Source: Tricholoma matsutake (taxonomy: Eukaryota; Basidiomycota; Agaricomycetes; Agaricales; Tricholomataceae). Taken from it: DNA of 64,000 bases. The position numbers and the translations under genes were made by a program. Shown here piece after piece: positions 43,543 through 53,393 of this stretch. How positions within the stretch are numbered: position 1 is the stretch's first letter; every line of letters starts with the position of its first letter. The notes under the pieces are model-generated. The model did no database searches and had not been told where the DNA came from. It saw nothing but the letters and a program-made list of their open reading frames with translations. The stretch covers positions 3,348,001 to 3,412,000 of the forward strand of contig AP026541.1 in assembly GCA_026075535.2 (NCBI GenBank). The letters run 5' to 3'.

Positions 43543-43663
43543 TTCTGATAGGTGATGGGAGTAGGAAACAACGTGAAAATTTTTCAACCAATTGCCGCAT
43601 TCAGAAATTCAACCAACTTCCTCATTCGGACTCAAACCCTCACGTGCCTTGTAGGCTCGGCAC

Positions 43664-43676
43664 TAAGGGGGAAATA
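43664..43676 (+). promoter_or_regulatory. 3' polypurine tract of chromovirus C
   Basis: TAAGGGGGAAATA one base before the 3' LTR start at 43678. Confidence 0.75.
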
Positions 43677-43677
43677 C

Positions 43678-44370
43678 TGTCAAGAACTGTTCCTTGCCTG
43701 ATCGGAACCTGCATCTGTCTGACACTTTCCCACACATTGAACCCGACATTTGTCTATGCCTCCCAACTTCGTTCCCAGCCGCCTTGCACTGCCCACACTG
43801 CTGTGCACCAGGCCACCTTGTACAGCACCCATGGCTGCCATCTCTATTGCAAATTTGACTACAGATTCCTGTGCAGCTCCCACTAGGTAATTTATTTACA
43901 CAGTCGAGACATTGCCACAGTCTTTGTTCCTGTTCCACATTTATTCCGGACTACAGTACTTAAGCTTAGTTAGTTTCATCTTGTATTCCTCAGTTCATAT
44001 ATCAACATAGACTCGACCTTAATCTGCCAATCCAAACCTCCTTCTACTCCAACCTCAGTTCTCTAAGAGTCTGAACTCCATTCAACTCGACCTCTAGTCT
44101 CCCTCTGAAGTTCTAACCTCATCTGAACTCAACCTAAGTCCCTGTGTACTCCTTCCCACATATACCCGCACTTTCCTGCTCCTACCTCCAAACCTTCAAC
44201 TTGAAATTAGGACACCAGATGAGGTGAAGGGTGCAGCTTCTTACAAGCTGAAGCCAAGTCCTTTCTGTTTCCCCTCCTGCAGAATCCGCAATGACCCGAC
44301 AACCTTCCATAAACAACACCCGCAGTGTCCGATCAGATTCCGACGAACCTTTCAGGATCAGTTCTTAACA
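43678..44370 (+). repeat. 3' LTR of chromovirus C
   Basis: 693 bp; same length as the 5' LTR, with mostly C/T and A/G differences. Confidence 0.85.
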
Positions 44371-44737
44371 CCAGACCTCAAAGACAATTAACTATTCTCT
44401 TCCTATGTTCTGCAATTACTTACCTATGATCTTGATTTCTCTTAGTGTATCATACAAGTTGCAATATCGCCTTATAGCATGGTCGCGCAAGCTCCAAAAA
44501 GGGTTTTTTGGCCATGATGATTTACTGAGCCTTTCCCTTACTTTGTAACGTCGTTTTCTTTCATTTTCTCCTACAAATGCACTCAGAACACTTACAATGA
44601 CAAGTTTCAGCAACAGAACCATCTCGAAAAATGTTCGGATATTTCCTCTACTCTACTTATGTCTTATATCTTCTGTTTCCAGTTTGACAAAGCACGAATT
44701 TATTATACCAAAATAATGAAAGTAAAACAAGGAAATT

Positions 44738-46082
44738 CTACTCTTCTTTGTCCAACATTTTACCCAATGCCGCTATCTCCTGATCCAGCATATGATGCTG
44801 CATCTTTTTCTTCGCCATCTCCTCTGAAATTATTTGTCGGCGCTGCTCTATGCCCAATACACCCTCATCACCATCTCGGATTTCCCACCCCTTCCCTTTC
44901 CTGTCTGACTTCATCCGACCTTGTGACCTTGAAGGCCCTGCCTCCAATGCCAACAAAGGACCAACAACTCAAATTCGAGGTACTATACATTACAAAATAT
45001 TAGCAAACACTTCAAAAGACATGGATCAGTGGCTTACCTGGTTTTGGATGCTCCAAAACCTTTCCCCCACGACTCCCTACAGCCTTCTTTCCTTTCACCT
45101 TATGAACCCCCCACCTCAAAACACCCTCCCAATAGCACCCTTGTACCTCCTGCATGCATTTGTGGCACTTCGCCACTCCTTCGTCTATGATGCACATGGG
45201 CCAGCTCTTGAAGCTAGAGCATCGATTGCACTACAGATGTTTAGTTAGTTTTGAAATTGTTGTGAAACATTTCATATGACTCACTGGTCCTTTGAACTCG
45301 AGAAGTCCCCCCTCCTCGAATCTCGCTCATTTAGTGGTGATTCCTTGTTTGCCATCATCATCGTCTTCGTCTAGGTCCTCCTCCACCGCCTGCCACTTTT
45401 GGGTGCCCAGGATAATGACTGGGTCTTCATCCACCTCCTGAGTCTCCTCAACTTCTGCTACCTGAATCACCTCACTTTCTGCCTGCAATGCCAAGTTCCA
45501 CCTCTTCAGATCGTCCTTCAATATGGTTTTTGCCCAAACCTCAGCGACGAGAATAGCTCAAGTTGACTCGAGCCCCTTCTGTCATTCATCAAGCTTGGCA
45601 GCTTTGGCCACAGCTGCCTCGCGCCAAAACGCTTCTGCCTCCTCCCAAAGCTTTGCCTCTGCCTCTGCAGCTTCCTCCAGCACCTTCGCCTCTGCTGCTT
45701 CTGCTTCAGACTTTGCCTGAGCAGCCCTGGCCTCTTGCTCCTCTCATTCAACTTCATCTGCTAGGTCCTGGAATAGGACCTTGGCACCCCAGGAAAGCCA
45801 CTCCCAACATGCCAGAGGAGTGTACAAATCAAATACCTCATCCACGATCTTTTGAATGGCCTGCAAATGGGATTCCTTGACATTGTCCACGAGATTGTCG
45901 TATTCGTAGTATGAAAAGTCATTAGCATCCAAAACCATCTCAGAAAAAGCATCAACACTCACCATTTTTTCACAAAAATCTTGCCCCCAAACTTCGAAAT
46001 TGATATCTTCCACTTTACCAACTTTGGGCATGGACTTCATGTGTTCAAGGATGTCATGTTCAAATTTGAGGAGTAGCGACAT
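44738..46082 (-). pseudogene. Antisense accessory gene of gypsy A
   Basis: This is the sister of the B gene at 38128-39461, at the same place. It starts MSLLLKFEHDILEHMKSM (46082) and keeps QAIQKIVDEVFDLYTPL and CWEWLSWGAKVLF. The first-intron donor GTGAGT remains, but the acceptor AG appears lost; the 57-nt intron is read through in frame. A Glu-rich coiled-coil region (about 45327-45740, broken) follows. The Cys block with KCHKCMQEVQGCYWEGVLRWG keeps the second half of the cluster (C-x2-C-x6-C). A last segment has a Lys/Arg-rich part and a heptad-like tail ending ALGKMLDKEE. Two independent copies with introns in the same position show this is a real gene of the family. Confidence 0.65.
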
Positions 46083-46221
46083 GATCAGAGGATGTAAGAG
46101 ACGAGTTTGACTCGAAGATGGGAGAAATAGAGTGAGGTTTTTGAGTTACCTTTATAGGTTTTTAACATGATCATGGATTTGGCATGTGACTCCGATCGGC
46201 TGACTGGGACAGTCAGGATTT

Positions 46222-46236
46222 CAGAAAGGGGGAGGA
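46222..46236 (+). promoter_or_regulatory. 3' polypurine tract of gypsy A
   Basis: CAGAAAGGGGGAGGA directly before the LTR; one base differs from the B tract. Confidence 0.75.
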
Positions 46237-47246
46237 TGATAGGTCCACTATGGCAGCAGAGCTCTGAAATCAAGAAATCACACTCGGACACCTTCTTCCC
46301 AAAGTCCTACAATTTTGTGAATGCTTACGAATGCCTATGAATGCACGAAACAATGAAACGATACTTTGAAACATATCAAAAGACTTCAAACCATTTTGAA
46401 TGACTTCAGCCACTGTATTCCTATCATACCGAACCTCGAACACATGCTCCCACCATCACACACACTAATGCATCACGTTCCCGCCACCACAAACATGAAG
46501 AAACACAATGGCTAGCAACTTAGCGTGCATCGAGGTGCTTTTCGACATATTCATGATTTATTGGAACCACAAGACAACAAGATTTGATATATCATGTATA
46601 TGGCATGTTTCTTTCTTATCATTTTCTCATTTACTTCGTGATTTTGACACCTTGTTCCCTGCCTCAGGTTTACTGCATGTTTTGCCTCATGGCCTTTTAC
46701 CTTTTTAGTACTATCTCTCTAAAACATATATAGCTTGGTGTAATTACTGTCAAGCAAAAGCAGAAAAATCATCTTCTCACATCACCTATCGTCTGACTTA
46801 AGGGTTTAACTCTTGAGTTTTAGCTCAGTCTTCATCCGAACTCACTCAAGTACTCTGCAAACTATGTCATTTTGCAACATAGTCTCTCGAAACTCTTGTC
46901 ACATTGCCTATCTGTCATGCCATTGTCTCTTACCTCACTTTCAACTATTGTGACCATCTCCTGAACCCATGAAACCATTTTGGAGATTCTTGAACTCCTT
47001 CACATTGCTGCTAAACTCTTTTGTATCATTTTGGAACATTTCGTAGTGTTTCGTATATTACTTCGGATGAGTTCACAGAGCTTCACACAGCACAATATGG
47101 CTTCGCAACGTCCTACAGTACATTTACTGGCCTTTGGATAGCACAGTGATATCCAGTACTACCTCGCAACCTTTCTCTGACTCATGTTATATCTCCTAAG
47201 ACCTGTTTAGTTGGTTTTGGTTGAGTTTCCGGGTTGAGCATCATCA
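46237..47246 (+). repeat. 3' LTR of gypsy A
   Basis: Uninterrupted LTR of about 1010 bp, TGATAGGTCCACTATGG..GAGCATCATCA. It has the TATA-like ACATATATAGC at about 46723. It shows the empty sites for KDZ2 (near 46300) and D1 (near 46790). Confidence 0.88.
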
Positions 47247-47259
47247 GTGGCTGGGCAAA

Positions 47260-47480
47260 CAACATTTGACAATGTAAGGAGGGGGAGACAGCTACATTCA
47301 ACAATGCAGGCCATTGCTAATCGACAATGCAAGGGGACAGAATGTTCAACAATGCAGGTCAGCAATGTTTGACGATACAGGCAGGGGAGGATGACACCAT
47401 TCAACAACGCAAGGGGAGAGGGCTGGCGATGCTCACCAACACAAGCAGGGGGGGTATGACAAGCCATGGACAATATGCCT
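47260..47480. repeat. Degenerate minisatellite
   Basis: About seven irregular units built on TTCAACAATGCAGG / TCGACAATGCAAGGGG, 20-45 bp apart. No gene is seen here. Confidence 0.6.
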
Positions 47481-47571
47481 CACCCTCACTACAAACGCGA
47501 GATGGTGGGACCATTCTCTTTTCTTTTCTTTTTTTCAGTCATATTTTTTTTTACTTGTTTAACAACCTCTC

Positions 47572-48040
47572 ACTGCTGCGAGCACCTGCTCACAGGGTGG
47601 AATGTAATTAGTTTTATTTAATATACAGTAAAATTTAACTTAGGGATGAAAATGGCTGGAAAAACTGGTGTCAACCAGTTTTTTCAGGGCAACTGAACCG
47701 ATTAGGACCAGTCCTAATCGGTTCAGTTGCGGTCCATCAATTTTGGGTGATGGTTCAGACCAGTTGTGGTCCCGGTTGCCCCCTTTTGGGGTTGAAAAAC
47801 CAGACCGAACTGGACCTTAAAACACTAATGACAAGCCCAACATGACAACAATGACACCCACCACCACCACACCTCCCACTGCTGCCACGAGCCCCCTCTG
47901 CTCATGGGGTACATACAGGGTGTGTGATGATGTGCCAACAACAAGCCCAAGTGACAACAATGACACCAATGATGATGACAGGGTCAACACCAATGCCAAG
48001 CACCCACATCCAGCCTTGTGAGCCACTGCTCACAGGGGGG
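47572..48040. repeat. Three GAGCAG palindromes and a 20-bp-arm perfect hairpin
   Basis: Palindrome copies (inverted relative to KDZ1) are at 47572-47600, 47885-47911 and 48013-48040. Between them, 47689-47730 is a perfect inverted repeat: arms GCAACTGAACCGATTAGGAC and its complement with a 2-nt centre. The rest of 47247-48282 (AT-rich, (C)TTTT runs, CTGGTCCAGT-like motifs) holds no gene I can support. Confidence 0.6.
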
Positions 48041-48282
48041 ATTGTGAAGTGCTTTTCTCTTTTCTCATTTCTTTTTTATTCAGTATGTATTAATAAATTG
48101 TAGGTAGTTAGTAACATAAGTACTGTACAGTACATAACTTGAAACCATAGTGGACCAGTCCTATAGGGTCTGGTCTGGTTTTTTAGATATCTTTGAAATA
48201 AGATAACTGGTCCAGTTCTCAGTCCACCATCAAGGAGGGTGAAAAACTGGACTGGACCAGACCTCAAAGCACTAGGTAGGGG

Positions 48283-49260
48283 TACACATTATTTACTGTC
48301 CACTCATTCAGATACCTATAATCCATCCATACACATTCTCTTTCTCTGATTCTTTTTTGGCCCAAAGAATATTGGTGACATCTGTGGGGATTTCAAGGGT
48401 GTACATATCCCTTGTGTAATTGCTCATTTAGGAACTCATCAACTTCTTCTTGTTCCTTTGGAGATAATGGATACACCCTCAACTTCTTTGGCACAAACCT
48501 TGGCTTCATCTTGATCCCATGATCCCACAGCTTTCACACTGGCATTCACTCAAACTCTTTCTTCTGAAAGACTGACAGATATTTGTGATATTCTTTTGGT
48601 CCCCAATCACCCCACTGGCTTCTCCCCATTCACTACATTCCTATCCCATGACTGTCCTCCACAAATTTCTCTAAACATTTGCTCCTGCTGTTCTTTCTTG
48701 ATCATGATTGGAACTTCCCCAATTGGCATATCCTCATCCTCCACTTCCTCCATCATTACAGAATACTTCCTCAGACATTCTTTCTCCTTCCATTCCTTCT
48801 TCTCCTTTTTCACCTTCCTCCCATGCACATTACATTCCTTAGGACAACAAGTCATTTGTACTTTCCCAGTCTTCCAATCAATTTTGGAATTATGCTTGCA
48901 TAACCACTGACATCATATTATTAGATTGGTCTTCCCAAGATTGCACACTTTGAATATGGCTCATTCCTGGTGCCCCTGATTCCTTAGTACCATAGTCACC
49001 TCCTCCTTAATAGTTCCTACACAATTTATTGTTCTGTCAATATTATACACCATTATAGGTTGTGAAAGCTTGCATGTGCTGATACCATTTCCAGTAATTA
49101 AGGACCAATTAATAACTAATCCTGTAGCACTGCTATTGAGTGATGCTTCTACATCAATCACTGCATGTGCATCCACTGTCTTCAATCCCACAGTCAAAGT
49201 GATTTTGGGTTCATTTTGTGCAGAGCAAATAAAAAATTTAGGGATTTTCAGAAATAGCAT
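48283..49260 (-). pseudogene. D2 protease, linker and RT start
   Basis: The protease segment (49260-48961) starts M-LFLKIPKFF as in D1, but the catalytic LDSGATG is LNSSATG. The linker keeps CCPKECNVHGRKVKKEKK and EVEDEDMPIGEVPIM. RT breaks off at 48283 in the DYRYLNEW region. It is inactive. Confidence 0.82.
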
Positions 49261-49357
49261 TCACCAATTTTCTTTGTCACATGATTGAATTTTGTCTTCC
49301 TCAACTTTAATTTTCTTTTCTGGTTTGCCCTGAGTTTCCTCTGATACTAATACGATA

Positions 49358-49781
49358 GTCATCATTCATACTCAACAAGATCATGTGCTTTGGTTGGATG
49401 TAGTTGAAAGCTGGCATTTGAGGCCAACACACAAAGTTTTTAAAAAAATGGTGCCCGAAAAAAGTTTTATTGATTAATTTTAAAAAACAACTGTCAAAGC
49501 AAAATATTGATAGAAAGAAAAGAGAAGGAGGATTGGTGTTCCCAAAGTTGGCGATCAGCCAGAAATCAGTCACAATCAAAATCTCAATGTTTGAGACAAA
49601 ACTTTACATTGCTCACACAACACTTGCTGGTTGCACCTGATATTTCTCAGGCATCTTAATGACATAGGACCAGAGATTCCCTCAGGGCCAGATTTTGCAA
49701 AAAGGTCACCAAAAGGTTTTTACAGATGAAATTTGTTCAAAGTGGCAGATTCACATGATCTTGTTGAGTATGAATGACAAC
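49358..49781. mobile_element. 424-bp MITE with ~30-bp inverted ends and TA duplication
   Basis: Ends GTCATCATTCATACTCAACA and, as complement, GTTGTCATTCATACTCAACA, continuing AGATCATGTG. They are flanked by TA (49356-49357 and 49782-49783), as for Tc1/mariner-like elements. D1 lacks it at the matching place (12650). No coding region. Confidence 0.75.
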
Positions 49782-49799
49782 TATCTTACATTGCAACAG

Positions 49800-50991
49800 T
49801 TCTGGGTCACCAATGGGGAAACCTCCACTGGGACTCTTCCACAAAATTTTGCTGCCTGCCTTCCTCCTGCTTCACTTCCTCCATTGTAGCTTCCCTAATC
49901 TGTCTCTTCTGCCTGCAATTCCTAGAAATATGTCCTAACTGCCCACAGTTGAAACATTTGAGTGGGGCATGTCTCCCTGCTTGATCAACCTCCATAGTGT
50001 CTGGTGCTGCCAGTGCTGGAACAATAGGTGTCACTGCCATGGCCAGTGGCTGTGCCCTCAGAGTTTGCAATGCTGATTGTTCCTGAGGCACCTTTCCATT
50101 CTCAGACTTTCCCCCTGATGGCTTTCCAGATTTACTACTTCTGTACATCAACTTTGTTCCTGCCGATACTGCCGATCAAGGTGTGTCACCCAATTATACC
50201 ACTCATCCAACTTCTCTGGCATAGAAGGTAGTTGGTAGATAGACTTGAATTGTGAGGGATTTAATCCTGCTTTCAAAAATTCTACCAACACAGGTTCTCC
50301 CATATCTGCCTGCAAAGCTTCTGGTTTGAACTGCAACATAAATTCATCTGCCATGAGGGAACCTTAGCACATGGTTTTTAATTTAGTATTAGCTGTCACC
50401 TTCAGATTAGGATCCCCAAACTGTGCCTCCAATCTCTCCAAAAATTCCTTGAAAGTCACAAATGGTTTGTTTCCCACAGCAATTTGATTAATAGCCTCAT
50501 TTCTCCAGAACTGCTCCTCTGGATGTATGAAAGAGCAAACATTATCCTAGACTCAGCTGTACAAAACTCTGGCTTCCTCTGATGGATGTACAATACTATA
50601 GAGCTGATAAATGATTTTGTATTCTCCATGGTACCCTCAAAGATTTGTGGGGGCACATACTTAGGTAAGTGTGGTTTTCCATTTTCAGACTTCTCCACTG
50701 TCTGCACATCATCCTGTGAAATCCACCATCTCCTCCATCTCATCATCTCTGTGTACTGTCATCTGTGACTGTGCTTCTGCTTGCCTGGACTGTGATGCTG
50801 CCAACACCAACACTAGTTGTGACACTCGCACTATAAGTGCACCAATCTTCACCTCTAGTGCTGGTGTGGGAATGATTAGAAGTTGATGGTTCAGACATAA
50901 TGGACAACCTGTGATGAATCACTTCTTCAGCTATAGTGCCTGATCTCAGAGTTATCACTAAATTTGGCTTGTAACTAAAATAGTCATCCAA
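49800..50991 (-). pseudogene. D2 gag
   Basis: Fragments of the D-family Gag: start MSEPSTSN, FEGTMENTKSFISSIVLYI, FALSYIQ, DEFMLQFKPEALQADMGEPVLVEFLKAG and the CCHC knuckle CFNCGQLGHISRNC. It ends VEESQWRFPHW-stop, the same end as D1. Deletions and stops break it in the middle (about 50390-50450, 50700-50760). Confidence 0.82.
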
Positions 50992-51052
50992 ATAGAGTAA
51001 TGTAAATCATAACTAAACCAGATCCAATTGTATTAAACTCTGAAAAGAGGAT

Positions 51053-51124
51053 GACCAGACTGGGGATTGAACCCAGGACCTTCCAGACATATACCAGATG
51101 CTCTAACCACTGAGCTATCAGGCC
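51053..51124 (-). other. tRNA-like cloverleaf, probably not a functional tRNA
   Basis: 72 nt with correct tRNA spacing: acceptor GGCCTGA/TCTGGTC (6 of 7 pair), D arm GCTC/GAGC, anticodon arm TCTGG/CTGGA with loop TATATGT, 5-nt variable loop, T arm CTGGG/CCCAG with TTCAATC. The anticodon would be UAU, but position 33 is A instead of the near-invariant U. It sits at the left edge of the ~1-kb insertion in D2. Confidence 0.6.
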
Positions 51125-51228
51125 TTACCAAAGTAGAATTTACTTTCTAACTGATAAGTTCTACCCTCAGAGTAACCATATACTCCTTGCAAGACTTATA
51201 TCATGCTCAACCCTGTGATACAAATGAC

Positions 51229-51957
51229 TAGGGTGTAGCACAGGTACAGGTGAACCTGTGGTATTCTGCCTGCAGGTAGCACAGGTGCAGGTATGGGTTT
51301 TTATATCTGTACCTGTGGCAACACCACACCTGTACTCATGGTGTTGCAGGTTGTCACAGGTTTGAGTTGTGATATATTTCATATCAGGTTTTGTGGCTCC
51401 AAAATTCTTCTGAGCTCTTTGCCTTGAGTTAAAAGAATTTTTATCAAGTTTTATGAGAATCAATTGTTGTTACACTCTGTTAAGACATGTATCTGCCTGG
51501 TACTGTGGAATCTTATGACATACAATGATCTAATTCAGTGAAGTTGATGTTATTTTGCTTGGTGACCTTGAGTGTTCCTTCCAAAAATTGCTCCTCTCAT
51601 GCCAAAACTACTCTGCCCAGATAGAATGCAGCAAATTACTAGTTGCTTTGTGTTCTTCATGATGGATAAAAAAGGTTGACAGATGATTTGCAAGATAATT
51701 GAACATTATATCATAATTTATATGGGGATTCAAGTGTTGAAGCAGTATGGATAACTTTCTAGTATAGGTACCTCTTATCTTTGTTTTAGCTACACATAGT
51801 TTATGTTACTCAGGTGCTACTGTAGTTTTGAAACACCATACAAAACCTGTGCTTATAACCTGTACCTGCAGGTATGGTGTTTGTACAGGTATGGTGTCAC
51901 AGGTGACAGGTGTGGTGTTGCCAGTGAAACCCATGGTGTCACCTGTGCTACACCCTA
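51229..51957. mobile_element. 729-bp hAT-like MITE
   Basis: Inverted ends TAGGGTGTAGCACAGGT with perfect 8-bp target duplication CAAATGAC (51221-51228, 51958-51965). Both subterminal regions are full of ACAGGT/ACCTGT motifs. No gene. The ends and duplication length fit hAT transposons. Confidence 0.82.
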
Positions 51958-52205
51958 CAAATGACTGCTTAGGTAAGAGGCCACCTGATGGTCCATTCAC
52001 ACATGTGTCAGATTACCTAATCCAACAAATTGGTTGTCTGGTTGCAGCTGTCCTAATGATGAGCACTGCCTCTCAATCACTGGCAGTTGCAATGTAAGGT
52101 GAAGCCTGGCATCAGCTTACAAAAAAAAAGGTAGATTACATATGCACAGTTACTTCCAGCTTGTGTCAAAAGAATGAGTAATCAGATGTGGCACAGTGAA
52201 ACAAT

Positions 52206-52329
52206 GATGTGTGTCATGAAAAAACTTCGAGAAAGGTTCATAAAGTTCATAAGCATTTGAAGTGTCATGGGCATTGACTGTAATATGTGGAAACATTTTC
52301 TGAGCTGAATCCATGAAGTGGACCTATCA
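52206..52329 (-). repeat. LTR fragment of the A/B family
   Basis: The minus strand starts TGATAGGTCCACTTC at 52329 and is cut after about 120 bp. Confidence 0.6.
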
Positions 52330-52821
52330 GTGAACCCTCCACTCCTTGAATATGTTGCCAGAGATATGATTGTGACTTGAGCTGGGAGTTGAGTGAGCAG
52401 ATGACATTGATGGCTCATCCTTGTCAGCTCCAACTAATAACAGGTTGCCTATAGCACCAACTTGGTATTCTGATGGTTCCAACATGGCATGGTTTGCAAT
52501 GGGTGTTGCTATCATAGTTGTTTTCAGAGGAGAGTCTGCATGTTGAATCATAAATGCATTAGCAGAAAGTATCAATGGTGCTTTCTTCATTCTGGATTTT
52601 GACCTTGGCTTCCTGCTCTTCTCACATTTGGCTTTGCAGGCTTTTGAGGAATGATGTGAGCTGAGGTTTTTCTGTCCACCTGTCCCAATGCAAATTGACT
52701 TGCTGCAATCAGGACACTCAAGCATGCTGTCAACATATATTCCCAAGTTTGGCATAGGGGTAATGACTATATCCAGTTGCTTATCCATAGAACTTAATAC
52801 TCACTTTGCTTTCTTTGCCAT
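52327..52821 (-). pseudogene. Truncated zinc-finger-like ORF
   Basis: The main segment MDKQLDIVITPMPNLGIYV has ECPDCSKSICIGTGGQKNLSSHH and SKACKAKC, a C2H2-like pattern (C-x2-C ..H-H..C), then a basic patch (KSRKPRSKSRMKKAP) and a Ser-rich tail. A short first exon MAKKA with donor GTGAGT may lie at 52821-52805. The stop is the TGA of the LTR start at 52329, so the ORF is cut by the LTR. I recall similar short fingers repeated in basidiomycete genomes; its function is unknown. 52822-53002 shows nothing further. Confidence 0.5.
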
Positions 52822-53002
52822 TCTATACAGTCATAGAATAGTTTCTGTGTTGCAAGCAGGTCACACACTGCAATCTTTTGGTTGAATTATGTCCTGTTGT
52901 CCTTAGATTGTTCTACTGACTACATTTTATACTTGTGTCTCTGCTTGAGGTGTACAAGCTTCAATTACAGGGCATTCAGTAAAAAACAGCAGATGCACCA
53001 TC

Positions 53003-53373
53003 GGTTAGGAAACAGCCCTATTACATAATATATTTTTATTTTTATTTTATCAGGTCTGAATTATGCTGAATTATGCTACATGCACAAGGCATGAGAATTT
53101 TATTTTGCATGCATCAGTAGCAACAATGTACAATATATGTAGCATAGTATATAAGCTTAAATACACACCTAGGGGACCTTAGTTGTGTTCTCTTAGGTAT
53201 ACACTTCTGGTGTGAAACACCTTCCTCAACCAACTAATCTATTAGTAACCCCTTGCATCAAAACCATCAATTCCCCCATCATGTGCACACATCCTGCCCC
53301 CTTCTTGTCAAGAGAGCCTGCATGGTTGTAGCTAGCAGATAGTGGGTATCACACTAACAGAAGAACACAACTT
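53003..53373 (+). repeat. D-family LTR plus self-primer site, plus orientation
   Basis: LTR 53003-53359 in the opposite orientation to D2, followed by GAAGAACACAACTT, the D primer site. TATATAAG at 53148 lies 33 nt before AGTTGTGTTCT (53181), reproducing the D1 arrangement. The element ends about 20 bp later. Confidence 0.75.
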
Positions 53374-53393
53374 CCCATATCAGCCACCTTCTC

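Larger units (their letters stand above)
25939..44370 (+). mobile_element. Chromovirus C (plus strand, split by gypsy B)
   Basis: LTRs of 693 bp each at 25939-26631 and 43678-44370 (TGTCAAGAAC..TTCTTAACA), with target duplication CCACA/CCAGA flanking. It lies in the 3' part of gypsy A just after integrase; the A sequence resumes at 44371 in register with the B copy. Order: LTR, gag, protease, RT, [gypsy B], RNase H, integrase, chromodomain, antisense gene, polypurine tract, LTR. No tRNA-type primer site is apparent after the left LTR. Confidence 0.88.
6015..47246 (+). mobile_element. Gypsy element A (nested host of several insertions)
   Basis: This is a Ty3/gypsy LTR retrotransposon of the type widespread in basidiomycetes. 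LTRs lie at 6015-15128 (split by two insertions) and 46237-47246. The primer-binding site is at 15132, gag at 15461-16942, protease/RT/RNase H/integrase at 21655-25827, an antisense accessory gene at 44738-46082 and the polypurine tract at 46222-46236. After subtracting KDZ2, D1, KDZ3 and C, the element is about 10 kb. No clean target duplication is seen (GCGT at 6011-6014 versus GTGG at 47247-47250), and the right flank does not continue the Tnp2 gene. All reading frames are broken. Confidence 0.85.
48283..52205 (-). mobile_element. Chromovirus D2: truncated, CpG-decayed D-family copy
   Basis: Aligns with D1 from about 11605 to 14225: start of RT, linker, protease, zinc knuckle, gag and 5' leader. 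RT and everything downstream, and the 5' LTR, are missing. A TA-flanked MITE (49358-49781) and a ~1-kb insertion (about 51031-52034) interrupt it. Compared with D1, most C of CpG are T or the partner G is A. Confidence 0.85.

Noticed and set aside
42497..43555. 352-residue plus-strand Ser/Pro/Leu-rich ORF
   Set aside because: It lies opposite the antisense coiled-coil gene of chromovirus C; its composition is what the complement of Glu/Lys-rich codons gives. No domain seen.
25939..44370. Envelope-like gene in chromovirus C
   Set aside because: The extra gene after integrase is antisense, lacks a signal peptide or membrane segment and has a Cys cluster and coiled coil.
51053..51124. Functional tRNA-Ile(UAU) gene
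   Set aside because: Geometry is good but position 33 is A rather than U, one acceptor pair fails and it sits within inserted DNA; kept only as tRNA-like.
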